From Ptiloglossa arizonensis (lineage: Eukaryota; Arthropoda; Insecta; Hymenoptera; Colletidae), in the NCBI RefSeq assembly GCF_051014685.1, contig NW_027478960.1:1-64000 (forward strand): DNA of 64,000 nt. Reading direction: 5' to 3'. This document shows positions 1 to 13,830 of this stretch, piece after piece. The notes beneath the pieces were generated by a model. The model saw only the letters and a list, made by a program, of their open reading frames with translations. It had not been told where the DNA came from and did not search any database. The translations under genes and the position numbers were made by a program. The number at the start of each line of letters is the position of its first letter. The stretch's first letter is position 1.

Positions 1-3000
1 TTACCTAGCCCATTCGTGGTTAAGCTTTTGGAGCAGCAGAAATTGCTAAAAATTTGTTGTCTTCTCAACCATTTACTTAGCTTCAACTCCCAATCTCCGA
101 ACGAATATGACCTACACACACAAAAAATTCCTATTGCATCTGAAAGTAGGAAACTCGCCGATTTACAACGGTATGTGCATTTTTTCCTTGGGCCATTCTA
201 GTTAAGTGTTTGGAGCAGCTAGAATTGCAAAAAAATTTTTTGCCTTCCTCAACCAATTTCTTGGCTTCAAACTCCCATATCACGCAGAAAGGATTGACCT
301 AACCCAAAAATTCCTGCAGCGTCTGATAGTAATGAAACTCGCCCGATTACAACGGTACGTGTATTTTTCCCGTAGGCAATTCTGGTTAAGCGTTTCTGTA
401 GTAAGACAGAAGGTGCTGAAAAATTTGTTCTCTCTCAACCATTTCTTACGCATACCAACTCCCATATCTCGCGGAATGGATTGACCTAACCCAAAAAATT
501 CTTATTGCATTTGAAAGTAAGAAACTTGCCCGATTACAACGGTACGTGTATGTTTCCGTAAGGCATTTCTGGTTAAGCGTTTGGTGTAGCAGAAGTGCGA
601 AAATTTGTTGTCTTCTCAAACTATCTCTTAGTTTCAAATCCCCATATCTCGCGAACGATTGACCCAACCCAAAAATTCCTGTTTCATCTGAAAGTAGAAA
701 TTCGCCCGATTATAACGGGGTAAGTTAGTGTATTTTTTCCCCAGGCCCATTCTGGGTAAGCGTTTGGAGCAGCAGAATGGCAGAAAAATTTGTTGCGTTC
801 CCAACATTTCTTGGCTTCAAACTCCCATATCGTCGCGAACGGATTGATCTAACCCTAGAAATTCCTATTGGCCCTGAAAGTAGACACACGCCCGATTACA
901 ACGGTATGTGTATTTTTTTCCCTAGGCATTCCGGTTAAGCGTTTGGAGGCAGCAGAATTGCGAAAAATTTTTTTGCCTTCACAACCATTTCTTGGCTTCA
1001 AACTCCCATATCTCGCGAACGAATTCACCTAACCCCAAAAATTCCTGCTGCGTCTGATAGTAGAAACTCGCCCGATTACAACGGTACGTGTATTTTCCGT
1101 AGGCAATTCTGGTTAAGCGTTTGGTGTAGCAGAATTGCGAAAAATTTGTTGTCTTCTCAACTATCTCTAGTTTCAAACTCCATATATCTCGCGAACAGAT
1201 AGACCTAACCCAAAATTCCTGTTGCACCTGAAAGTAGAATTCGCCCCGATTATAACGGTATGTGCATTTTTTCCCCTACACCATTCTGGTTAAGCGTTTG
1301 GAGCAGCAGAAATGCGAAAAATTTTTTGCCTTCTCAACCATTTCTTGTCTTCAAACTCCCATATCTCGCGAACGGATGACCTTACCCCAAAAATTCCAGT
1401 TGCGTCTGAAAGTAGAAACTCGCCCGATTACAACGGTATGTGTAATTTTTTCCCTAGGCCATTCTGGTTAAGCGATTGGTGCAGCAGAAGTGCGAAAAAT
1501 TTTGTTGTCTTGTCAACCATTTCTTAGCTTCAAAGGTCCCATATCTCGCGAACGGATTGACCCTAACCCAAGAATTCCTATTGTAACTGAAAGTAGAAAC
1601 TCGCCCGATTACAACGGTATGTGTATTTTTTCCCTAGGCCATTTCTGGTTAAGCGTTTGGAGCAGCAGAAAGTGCGAAAAATTTTTTGCCTTCTCAATCA
1701 TTTCTTGTCGTCAAACTCCCATATCTCGCGAACGGATTGACCTAACCCAAAAAATTCCTATTGCATCTGAAGTAGAAACTCGCCCGATTACAACGGGTAT
1801 GTGTATTTTTTCCCTAGGCCATTCTGGTTAAGCGTTTGGAGCAGCAGAATTGCGAAAAATTTGTTCTCTTCTCAACCATTTCCTTAGCTTCAACTCCCAT
1901 ATCTCGCGAACGGGATTGACTAACCCAAAAAAATCCTGTTGCATCTGAAAGTAGAAAGTCGCCCGATTATAACGGTATGTGTATTTTTTCCCCTAGGCCA
2001 TTCTGGTTAAGCGATTGGTGCAGCAGAATGCGAAAAATTTGTTGTCTTGTCAACCATTTCTTAGCTTCAAAGTCCCATATGTCGCGAACGGATTGACCTA
2101 ACCGAATAATTCCTATTGCATTTGAAAGAAGAAACTCGCCCGATTACAACGGTATGTGCATTTTTAATCCCTGGGCCATTCTGGTTAAGGTGTTTGGAGC
2201 AGCAGAATTGCGAAAAATTTTTTGCCTTCTCAACCATATTCTTGGCTTCAAACTCCCATATCTCGCGAACGGATTGACCTAACCCAAAAATTCCTGCTGC
2301 GTCTGATAGTAGAAACTCGCCCGATTACAACGGTACGTGTATTTTTCCGTAGGCAATTCTGGTTAAGCGACTGGTGCACGCAGAAGTGCGAAAAATTTGT
2401 TGGTCTTGTCAACCATTTCTTAGCTTCAAAGTCCCATATCTCGCGACGGATTGGACCTAACCCAAGAATTCTATTGTAACTGAAAGTAGAAACTCGCCCC
2501 GATTACAACTGGTATGCGTATTTTTTCCCCTAGCCCATTCCTGGTTAAGCGTTTGGAGGCAGCAGAATTGCGAAAAATTTGTTGTCTTCTCAAACCATTT
2601 CTTAGCTTGAAACTCCCATATGTCGCGAACGGATTGACCTAACCCAAAAATTCCTATTGCATTCGGAAAGTAGAAACTCGCCCGATTACAACGGTATGTG
2701 TATTTTTTCCCTAGGTCGTCCTGGTTAAGCGTTTGTAGCAGCAGAATTGCGAAAAATTTATTATCTTCTCAACTATTTCTTCAGCTTCAAAGGTCACGTC
2801 CATATCTCGCGAACGGATTGACCAAACCCAAAAGTTCCTGCTGCGTCTGAAAGTAGAGACTCGCCCGATTACAACGGTATGTGTTTTTTTCCCTAGGCAT
2901 TCTGGTTAAGCGTCTGAAGCAGCAGAATTGCGAAAAATTTTTTGCCTTCTCAACCGATTTCTTGGCTTCAAACTCCATATCTCGCGAACGGATAGACCTT

Positions 3001-6000
3001 AACCCAAAAATTCCTATTGCATCTGAAAGTAGAAACTCGCCCGATTACAACGGTATGTGTATTTTTTTCCCTAGGCCATTCTGGTTAAGCATTTGGAGCA
3101 GCAGAATTGCGAAAAATTTTTTTGCCTTCTCAACCATTTCTGAGCTTCAAAGTCCCATATCTCGCGAACGGATTGGACCAAACCCCAAAAGTTTCCTGCT
3201 GCGTCTGAAAGTAGAGACTCGCCCGATTACAACGGTACGTGTATTTTTCCGCTAGGCCATTCTGGATAAGCCGATTGGAGCAGCAGAAGTGCGAACAATT
3301 TATTCTCTCTCTAACCCATTTTCTTAGCTTCAAACTCCCATATTCTCGCGAACGGATGACCTAACCCAAAAGTCCTATTGCATCTGAAAGTAGAAACTCG
3401 CCCGATAACAACGGTATGTGTATTTTTTCCTATGCCATCTGGTAAGCGATTGGTGCAGCAGAATTGCGAAAAATTTGTTGTCTTGTCAGACCATTTCTTA
3501 GCTTCAAAGTCGCATATCTCGCGGACGGATTGAGCTAACCCAAAAACCCCTATTGCATCGTAAGGTAGAAACTCCGCCCGATTACAACGGTATGTGTTTT
3601 TTCCTAGGCCATTCTGGTTAAGCGTTTGGAGCAGCAGAATTGCGAAAAATTTTTTGCCTTCTCAACCATTTCTTGGCTTCAAACTCCTATATCTCGCGAA
3701 CGGATTGACCTAACCCAAAATTCTATTGCATCTGAAAGTAGAAACTCGCCCGATTACAACGGTATAGTACTTTTTCCCTAGGCCATTCTGGTTAAGCTTT
3801 GGAGCAGCAGAATTGCGAAAAATTTGTTCTCTTCTCAACCAGTTCTTAGCTTCAAACTCCCATACCCTCGCGAACGGATTGACCTAACCCAAAAATTACT
3901 ATTGCATTGAAAGTAGAAACTCGCCCGATTTCAACGGTACGTGTATTTTTCCGCTAGGCCATTCTGGATAAGCGATTGGAGCAGCAGAAGTGCGAACAAT
4001 TTAGTCTCTTCTCAACCATTCTTAGCTTCAAACTCCCATATCTCGCGAACGGATTGACCCTAACCCTAAAATTCCTGTTGCATCTGAAGTAGAAACTCGC
4101 CCGTTACAACGGTATGTGTTTTTTTTCCCCCAGGCCCATTCTGGGTTAATCGTTTGGAGCAGGCGAGAAGTGCGAAAAATTTATTTCTCTTCTCAACTAT
4201 TTCTTAGCTTCAAACTCCCATATCTCGCGAACGGATTGACCTAACCCAAAAATTACTATTGCAATTGAAAAGTAGAAAGCTCGCCCGATTACAACGGTAT
4301 GGTGTTTTTTTTCCCCTAGGCCATTCTGGTTAAGCTTTGGAGCAACAGAACTGCGAAAAATTTATTCTCTTCTTCAACTATTTCTTAGCTTCAAACTCCC
4401 CATATCTCGCGAACGGATTGACCTAACCCAAAATTCCTATTGTAACTGAAAGCAGAAAACTCGCCCGATTACCAACGGTGTGCGTATTTTTCCCTACGCC
4501 ATTCTGGTTATGCGTTTGGAGCAGCGGGAATTGCGAAAAATTTGTTCTCTTCTCAAACATTTCTTTGCTTCAAACTCTCAAATCTCGCGAACGGATTGAC
4601 CTAACCCAAAATTCCTATTGCATTTGAAAGTAGAACTCGCCCGATTACAAGGTTACGTGTGTTTTTCCCCTAGCGCATTCTGGTTAAGCGATTGGAGCAG
4701 CAGAAGTGCGAAAAATTTGTTCTCTTGTCAACCATTTCTTAGCTTCAAAGTCCCATATCTCGCAGAAACGATTGAATTAACCCAAAATTCCTATTGTAAC
4801 TGAAAGTAGAAACTCGCCCGATTACAACGGTACGTGTATTTTTTCCCTAGGCCATTCTAGCTAAGCGTTTGAAGCAGCAGAATTGCGAAAAATTTTTTGC
4901 CTTCTCAACCATTTCTTGGCCTTCAAACTCTCATATCTCGCGAGAACGGACTGACCTAACCCAGAGAATTCCTATTGCATCTGAAAGTAGAAACTCGCCC
5001 GATTACAACGGTATGTGTATTTTTTCCCTAGGCCATTCTGGTTAAGCGTTCGGAGCAGCAGAATTGCGAAAAATTTTTTGCTTCTCAACCATTTCTTAGC
5101 TTCAAAGTCCCATATCTCGCGACCGGATTGCCCAAGACCCAAAAATTCCTGCTGTGTCTGAAAGTAGAAACTCGCCCGATTACAACGGTATGTGTATTTT
5201 TTCCCTAGGCCATTCTGGTTAAGCGTTTGAAGCAGCAGAATTGCGAAAAATTTTTGTGCCTTCTCAACCATTTTCTTGTCTTCAAACTCCCATATCTCGC
5301 GAACGGATTGACCTAACCCAAAAATTCCTATTGCATCTGAAAGTAGAAACTCGCCCGATTACAACGGTATGTGTATTTTTTCCCTAGGCCATTCTGGTTA
5401 AGCGTTTGGAGCAGCAGAAGTGCGAAAAATTTGTTGTCTTCTCAACCATTTCTTGTCTTCAAACTCCCCACATCTCGCGAACGGATTGACCTAACCCTAA
5501 AATTCCTGTTGTATCTGAAAGTAGAAACTCGCCCGATTACAACGGTATGTGTTTTTTTCCCTAGGCCATTCTGGTTAAGCGTTTGAGCAGCAGAAGTGCG
5601 AAAAATTTTTGCCTTCTCAACCCATTTCTTGTCTTCAACTCCCATATCTCGCGAACGGCTTGACCTAACCCAAAAATTCCTATAGCATCTGAAAGTAGAA
5701 ACTCGCCCGATTACAACGGTATGTGTATTTTTTCCCTAGGCCATTCTGGTTAAGCGTTTGAAGCAGCAGAATTGCGACAATTTTTGCCTTCTCAACCATT
5801 TCTTGGCTTCAAACTCCCATATCTTGCGAACGGATTGACCTATCCCAAAAATTCCTAGTGCATCTGAAAGTAGAAAACTCGCCCGATTACAACGGTATGT
5901 GTATTTTTTCCTTAGGGCATTCTGGTTTAAGCGTTTGGAGCAGCAGAATTGCGAAAAATTTTTTGCCTTCTCAACCATTTCTTAGCTTCAAAGTCCATAC

Positions 6001-9000
6001 CTCGCGAACGATTGCCCAAACCCAAAAAGTCCTGCTGCGTCTGAAAGTAGAAACTCGCCCGATTACAACGGTACGCGTTTTTTTTCCTAGGCCATTCTGG
6101 TTAAAGGTTTGAAGCAGCAGAATTGGCGAAAAATTTATTGCCCTTCTCAACCATTTCTTGGTTTTCAAACTCCCATATCTCGCGAACGGATTGGACCTAC
6201 CCAAAAATTCCTATCGCATCTGAAACGTAGAAACTCGCCCGATACAACGCTATGTGTATTTTTTCCCTAGGCCATTCTGGTTAAGCGTTTGGAGAGCAGC
6301 AGAAGTGCGAAAAATTTGTTGTCTTCTCAACCACTTCTTAGCTTCAAACTCCATATCTCGCGAACGTTTGACTAACCCAAAAAGTCCTGTTGCATCCGAA
6401 AGTAGAAAGCTCGCCCGAGTTACAACGGTATGCGTTTTTTTTTCCCTAGGCCATTCTGGTTAAGCGTTTGGAGCAGCAGAAGTGCGAAAAATTTGTTTGT
6501 CTTCTCACCACTTTCTTAGCTTCAAACTCCCATATCTCGCGAACGGTTATGGACGGTACCAAAAATTCCTGTTGCATCCGAAAGTAGAAACTCGCCCGAT
6601 TACAACGGTATGTGTATTTTTTCCTTAGGCCATTCTGGTTATGCGTTTGGAGCAGCGGAATTGCGAAAAATTGTTCTCTTCTCAACATTTTCTTTGCTTC
6701 AAACTCTCAAATCTCGCGGAACGGATTGACCTAACCCAAAAATTCCTATTGCATGTTGAAAGTAGAACTCGCCCGATTACAAGGTTACGTGTGTTTTCCC
6801 CTAGGCCATTCTGGTTAAGCGATTGGAGCAGCAGAAGTGCGAAAATTTGTTCTCTTGTCAACCATTTCTTAGCTTCAAAGTCCCATATCTCGCGAACGGA
6901 TTGAATTAACCCAAAAATTCCTATTGTAACTGAAAGTAGAAAACTCGCCCGATTACAACGGTACGTGTATTTTTCCCCTAGGCCATTCTAGATAAGCGTT
7001 TGAAGCAGCAGAATTGCGAAAAATTTTTTGCCTTCTCAACCATTTCTTGCTTCAACACTCCCATATCTCGCGAACCGATTGGACCTAACCCAAAAATTCC
7101 TATTGCATCTGAAAGTAGAAACTCGCCGGATTACAAACGGTATGTGTATTTTTTCCTTAGGTCATTCTGGTTACAGCGTTGGAGCAGCAGAATTGCGAAA
7201 AATTTTTTGCCTTCTCAACCATTTCTTGGCTTCAAACTCTCATATCTCGCGAACGGACTGACCCTAACCCAGAAATTCCTATTGCATCTGAAAGTTAGAA
7301 ACTCGCCCGATTACAACGGTATGTGTATTTTTTCCTAGGCCATTCTGGTTAAGCGGTTCGGAGCAGCAGAATTGCCGAAAAAATTTTTTGCCTTTCTCAA
7401 CCATTTCTTAGCTCAAAGTCCCATATCTCGCGAACGGATTGCCCAACCCAAAAATTCCTGCTGCGTCTGAAAGTAGAAACCTCGCCCGATTTCAAACGGT
7501 ATGTGTATTTTTTCCCTAGGCCATTCTGGTTAAGCGTTGAAGCAGCAGAATGCGAAAATTTTTTTGCTTCTCAACCATTTCTTGTCTTCAAACTCCCATA
7601 TCTCGCGAACGGATTGACCTAACCCAAAAATTCCTATTGCATCTGAATAGTAGAAACTCGCCCTATTACAACGGTATGTGTATTTTTTCCCTAGGCCATC
7701 TGGTTAAGCGTTTGGAGCAGCAGAAGTGCGAAAAATTTGTTGTCTTCTCAACCATTTCTTGTCTTCAAACTCCCCACATCTCGCGAACGGATTGACCTAA
7801 CCCTAAAATTCCTGTTGTATCTGAAAGTAGAAACTCGCCCGATTACAACGGTATGTGTTTTTTTTTCCCTAGGCCATTCTGGGTTAAGCGTTTGGAGCAG
7901 CAGAAGTGCGAAAAATTTTTGCCTTCTCAACCATTTCTTGTCTTCAAACTCCCAGATCGCGCGAACGGCTTGACCTAACCCAAAAATTCCTATTGGCATC
8001 TGAAAGTAGAAACTCGCCCGATTACAACGGTATGTGTATTTTTTCCTAGGCCATTCTGGTTAAGCGTTTGAAGCAGCAGATTGCGAACAATTTTTTGCCT
8101 TCTCAACCATTTCTTGGCTTCAAACTCCTATATCTTGCGAACGGATTGGACCTATCCCAAAAATTCCTATTGCATCTGAAAGTAGAAACTCGCCCGATTA
8201 CAACGTATGTCTATTTTTTCCTTAGGCCATTCTGGTTAAGCGTTTGGAGCAGCAGAATTGCGAAAAAATTTTTGCCTTCTCACCATGCTTCTTAGCATCA
8301 AAGTCCCATACCTCGCGAACGGATTGCCCAAACCCAAAAAGTCCTGCTGCGTCTGAAAGTAGAAACTCGCCCGATTACAACGGTATGCGTTTTTTCCCTA
8401 GGCCTTTCTGGTTAAGCGTTTGGAGCAGCAGAATTGCGAAAAATTTGTTCTCTTATCAACCATTTCTTAGCTTCAAAGGTCCCATATCTCGCGAAGGGAT
8501 TGACCAAACCCAAAAATTCCTGCTGCGTCTGAAAGTAGAAACTCGCCCGATTACAACGGTATGTGTATTTTTTCCCCTAGGCCATTCTGGTTAAAGGTTT
8601 TGAAGCAGCAGAATTGCGAAAAATTTATTGCCTTCTCAACCATTCTTGTTTCAAACTCCCATATCTCGCGAACGGGATGACCTAACCCAAAATTCCTATC
8701 GCATCTGAAAGCTAGAAACTCGCCCGATTCAACGCTATGTGTATTTTTCCCCTAGGCCATTCTGGTTAAGCGTTTGGGGCAGCAGAAGTGCGAAAAATTT
8801 GTTGTCCTTCTCAACCACTTCTTAGCTTCAAACTCCCATATCTCGCGAACGGTTTGACCTAACCCAAAAATTCCTGTTGCATCCGAAAGTAGAAACTCGC
8901 CCGATTACAACGGTATGTGTATTTTTCCCTAGGCCCATTCTGGTTAAGCGTTTGGAGCATCAGAATTGCGAAAAATTTGTTCTCTTTCTCAAGCAGTTTC

Positions 9001-12000
9001 TTAGCTTCAACACTCCCATATCTCACGAACGGACTGACTTAAACCCAAAATTCCTATTGCAATTTGAAACTAGAAACTCGCCCGATTACAACGTACGTGT
9101 ATTTTTCCCCTAGGCCATTGTAGATAAGCGTTTGAAAGCAGCAGAATTGCGAAAAATTTTTTGCCTTCTCAACCATTTCTTGGCTTCAAACTCCATATCT
9201 CGCGACGGATTGAATTAACCCAAAAAATTCTGTTGCATCTGAAAGTAGAAAGTCGCACCGATTATAACGGTATGTGTATTTTCTCCCTAGGCTCATTCTG
9301 GTTAAGCGATTGGTGCAGCAGAATTGCGAAAAATTTGTTGTCTTGTCAACCATTTCTTAGCTTCAAAGTCCCATATGTCGCGAACGGATTGACCTAACCG
9401 AATAATTCCTATTGCATTTGAAAGAAGAAACTCGCCCGATTACAACGGTACGTGCATTTTATCCTGGGCATTCTGGTTAAGTGTTTGGAGCAGCAGAATT
9501 GCGAAAAATTTTTGGCATTCTCAACCATTTCTGCTTCAAACTCCCATATCTCGCGAACGGATTGACCTAACCCAAAAATTCTGCTGCGTCTGATAGTAGA
9601 AACTCGCCCGATTACAACGGTACGTGTATTTTTCCAGTAGGCAATTCTGGTTAAGCGACTGGTGCAGCAGAAGTGCGAAAAAATTGTTGTCTTCTAAACC
9701 ATTTCTTAGCTTCAAACTCCCATATGTCGCGAACGGATTGGACCTAACCCAAAAGTTCCCTATTGCATCGAGAAAGTAAGAAACTCGCCCGATTACAACG
9801 GTATGTGTAGTTTTTCCCTAGGCATTCTGGGTAAGCGTTTGGAGCAGCAGAAGTGCGAAAAATTTGTTGTCTTCTCAACCACTTCTTAGCTTCAAACTCC
9901 CATATCTCGCGAACGGTTTGACGTAACCCAAAAATTCCTGTTGCATCCGAAAGTAGAAACTCGCCCGATTACAACGGTATGTGTATTTTTTCCTTAGGCC
10001 ATTCTGGTTATGCGTTTGGAGCAGCGGAATTCGAAAATTTTGTTCTCTTCTCAAACATTTCTTTGCTTCAAACTCTCAAATCTCGCTAACGGATTGACCT
10101 AACCCAAAAATTCCTATTGCATTTGAAAGTAGGAAACTCGCCCGATTACAAGGTTACGTGTGTTTTCCCCTAGGCCATTCTGGTTAAGCGATTTGGAGCA
10201 GCAGAAGTGCGAAAAATTTGTTCTCTTGTCAACCATTTCTTAGCTTCAAAGTCCCATATCTCGCGAACGGATTGAATTAACCCAAAAATTCCTATTGTAA
10301 CTGAAAGTAGAAACTCGCCCGATTACAACGGTACGTGTATTGTTTCCCCTAGGCCATTCTAGATAAGCGTTTGAAGCAGCAGAAATGCGAAAAATTTTTG
10401 CCTTCTCAACCATTTTCTTGGCTTCAAACTCCCCATATCTCGCGAACCCGATTGACCTAACCCAAAAATTCCTATTGCATCTGAAAGTAGAAAACTCGCC
10501 GGATTACAACGGTATGTGTATTTTTCCTTAGGTCATTCTGGTTAAGCGTTTGGAGCAGCAGAATTGCGAAAAATTTTTTGCCTTCTCAACCATTCTTGGC
10601 TTCAAACTCTCATATCTCGCGAACGGACTGACCTAACCCAGAAATTCCTATTGCATCTGAAAGTAGAAACTCGCCCGATTACAACGGTATGTTGTATTTT
10701 TTCCCTAGGCCATTCTGGTTAAGCGTTCGGAGCAGCAGGAATTGCGGAAATATTTTTGCCCTCTCAACCATATTCTTAGCTTCAAAGTCCATATCTCGCG
10801 AACGCATTGCCCAAACCCCAAAAATTCCTGCTGCGTCTGAAAGTAGAAACTCGCCCGATTACAACGGTATGTGTATTTTTTCCCTAGGCCATTCTGGTTA
10901 AGCGTTTGAAGCAGCAGAATTGCGAAAAATTTTTTGCCTTCTCAACCATTTCTTGTCTTCAAACGCCCATATCTCGCGAACGATTGACCCTAACCCAAAA
11001 ATTCCTATTGCATCTGAAAGTAGAAACTCCGCCCGATTACAACGGTATGTGTATTTTTTCCCTAGGCCATTCTGGTTAAGCGTTTGGAGCAGCAGAGTAG
11101 TGCGAAAAATTTGTTGTCTTCTCAACCATTTCTTGTCTTCAAACTCCACATCTCGCGAACGGATTGACCTAACCCTAAATTCCTGTTGTATCTGAAAGTA
11201 GAAACTCGCCCGATTACAACGGTATGTGTTTTTTTTCCCTAGGCCATTCTGGTTAAGCGTTTGGAGCAAGCAGAAGTGCGAAAAATTTTTTGCCTTCTCA
11301 ACCATTTCTTGTCTTCAAACTCCCATATCTCGCGAACGCTTGACCTAACCCAAAAATTCCTATTGCATCTGAAAGTAGAAACTCGCCCGATTACAAACGG
11401 TATGTGTATTTTTTCCTCAGGCCATTCTGGTTAAGCGTTTGAAGCAGCAGAATTGCGAACAATTTTTTGCTTCTCAACCATTTCTTGGCTTCAAACTCCC
11501 ATATCTTGCGACGGGATTGACCTATCCCAAAAATTCCTATTGCATCTGAAAGTAGAAACTCGCCCGATTACAACGGTATGTCTATTTTTTCCTTAGGCCC
11601 ATTCTGGTTAAGCGTTTGGAGCAGGCAGAATTGCGAAAAATTTTTTGCCTTCTCAACCATTTCGTAGCTTCAAAGTCCCATACCTCGCGAACGGATTGCC
11701 CAAACCCAAAAGTCCTGCTGCGTCTGAAAGTAGAAACTCGCCCGATTACAACGGTATGCGCTTTTTTCCTAGGCATTCTGGTTAAGCGTTTGGAGCAGCA
11801 GAATTGCGAAAAATTTGTTCTCATTATCAACCATTCTTAGCTTCAAAGTCCCATATCTCGCGAAGGGATTGACCAAACCCCAAAAATTCCTGCTGCGTCA
11901 TGAAAGTTAGAAACTCGCCCGATTACAACGGTATGTGTATTTTTTCCCTAGGCCATTCTGGTTAAAGGTTTGAAGCAGCAGAATTGCGAAAAATTTATTG

Positions 12001-13830
12001 CCTTCTCAACCATTTCTGTTTTCAAACTCCCATATCTCGGCGAACGGATTGACCTAACCCAAAAATTCCTATCGCATCTGAAAGTAGAAACTCGCCCGAA
12101 TACAACGCTATGTGTATTTTTTCCCTAGGCCATTCTGGTTAAGCGTTTGGAGCAGCAGAAGTGCGAAAAATTTGTTGTCTTCTCAACCACTTCTTAGCTT
12201 CAAACTCCATATCTCGCGAACGTGTTGACCTAACCCAAAAATTCCTGTTGCATCCGAAAGTAGAAACTCGCCCGATTACAACGTATGTGTATTTTTCCCT
12301 AGGGCCATTCTGGTTAAGCGTTTGGAGCAGCAGAATTGCGGAAAAATTTTGTTCTCTTCTCAAGCAGTTCTTAGCTTCAAACTCCCATATCTCACGAACG
12401 GACTGACTTAAACCCAAAAATTCCTAGTGCATTTGAAACTAGAAACTCGCCCGATTACAACGGTTACGTGTATTTTTCCCCTAGGCCATTGTAGATAAGC
12501 GTTTGAAGCAGCAGAATTGCGAAAAATTTTTGCCTTCTCAACCATTTCTTGGCTTCTCAAACTCCCATATCTCGCGAACGGATTGAATTAACCCAAAAAA
12601 TCCTGTTGCATCTGAAAGTAGAAAGTCGCCCCGATTATAACGGTACTGTGTATTTTTCCCTAGCATTCTGGTTAAGCGATTGGTTGCAGCAGAATTGCGA
12701 AAAATTTGTTGTCTTGTCAACCATTTCTTAGCTTCAAAGTCCCATATGTCGCGAACGGATTGACCTAACCGAATAATTCCTATTGCATTTGAAAGAAAGA
12801 AACTCGCCCGATTACAAACGGTACGTGCATTTTATCCCTGGGCCATTCTGGTTAAGTGTTTGGAGCAGCAGAATTGCGAAAAATTTTTTGCATTCTCAAC
12901 CATTTCTTGGCTTCAAACTCCCATATCTCGCGGAACGGATTGACCTAACCCAAAAATTCCTGCTGCGTCTGATAGTAGAAACTCGCCCCGATTACAACGG
13001 TACGTGTATTTTTCAGTAGGCAATTCTGGTTAAGCGACTGGTGCAGCAGAAGTGCGAAAAATTTGTTGTCTTCTAAACCATTTCTTAGCTTCAAACTCCC
13101 ATATGTCGCGACGGATTGACCTAACCCAAAAGTTCCTATTGCATCGGAAAGTAGAAACTCGCCCGATTACAACGGTATGTGTATTTTTTCCCCTATGTCG
13201 TCCTGGTTAAGCGTTTGTAGCAGCAGAATTGCGGAAAAATTTATTATCTTCTCACTATTTCTTAAGCTTCAAACTCCCATATCTCGCGAACGGATTGACC
13301 TAGCACAAAAATTCCTGTTGCATCTGAAAGTAGAAACTCGCCCGATCACAACGGTATGTGTTTTTTTCCCTAGGCCATTCTGGTTAAGCGTTTGAAGCAG
13401 CAGTATTGCGAAAAATTTTTTGCCTTCTCAACCATTCTTGGCTTCAAAACTCCCATATCTCGCGAACGGATTGGACCTAACCCAAAAGTCCATTGCATCT
13501 GAAAGTAGAAACTCGCCCCGATTACAACGGTATGTTTTTTTTTCCCCTAGGCCATTCTGGTTACGCGTTTGGAGTAGCAGAAGTTCGAAAAATTTTTTGC
13601 CTTCTCAACCCATTTCATGTCTTCAAACCTCCATATCTCGCGAACGGATAGACCTAACCCAAAAAATTCTATTGCATCTGAAAGTAGGAAACTCGCCCGA
13701 TTACAACGGTATGGTATTTTTTTCCTAGGCCATTCTGGTTAAGCGTTTGGAGCAGCAGAATTGCGAAAAATTTTTGCCTTCTCAACCATTTCTGAGCTTC
13801 AAAGTCCCCATATCTCGCGAACGGGATTGA
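1..13830. repeat. Satellite array, indel-rich (low-quality) section
   Basis: This is the same satellite, about 78 units, but with frequent single-base insertions and deletions scattered through every monomer (for example GGCCCATTCTGGG near 740, AAGTAGGAAAC near 10130 and GTCCCCATAT near 13805). Substitutions are comparatively rare. Spacing between copies of the variant GCAGCGG(G)AATT at 4521, 6652, 10021 and 14460 exceeds whole multiples of 177 by 7, 6 and 14 bases, so insertions outnumber deletions; in the clean part the excess is only a few bases. Stretches of this section are rough copies of what follows: the region around 4.4-6.2, 6.6-8.9 and 10.0-12.5 kb parallels 14.4-16.3 kb. Uncorrected long-read sequence at a contig end is the simplest reading. 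Small open frames here are frameshift products. Confidence 0.85.

Noticed and set aside
4060..4085. GACCCTAACCCTAAAA as an interstitial telomere repeat
   Set aside because: It is one monomer's CCTAACCC box with an extra base in the indel-rich section. There is no extended telomere array.
1..13830. Ancient, degenerate array flank
   Set aside because: Decay should give mostly substitutions and a gradual change. The changes are mainly single-base indels and stop abruptly near 13.8 kb, so sequencing error is preferred, though not proven.
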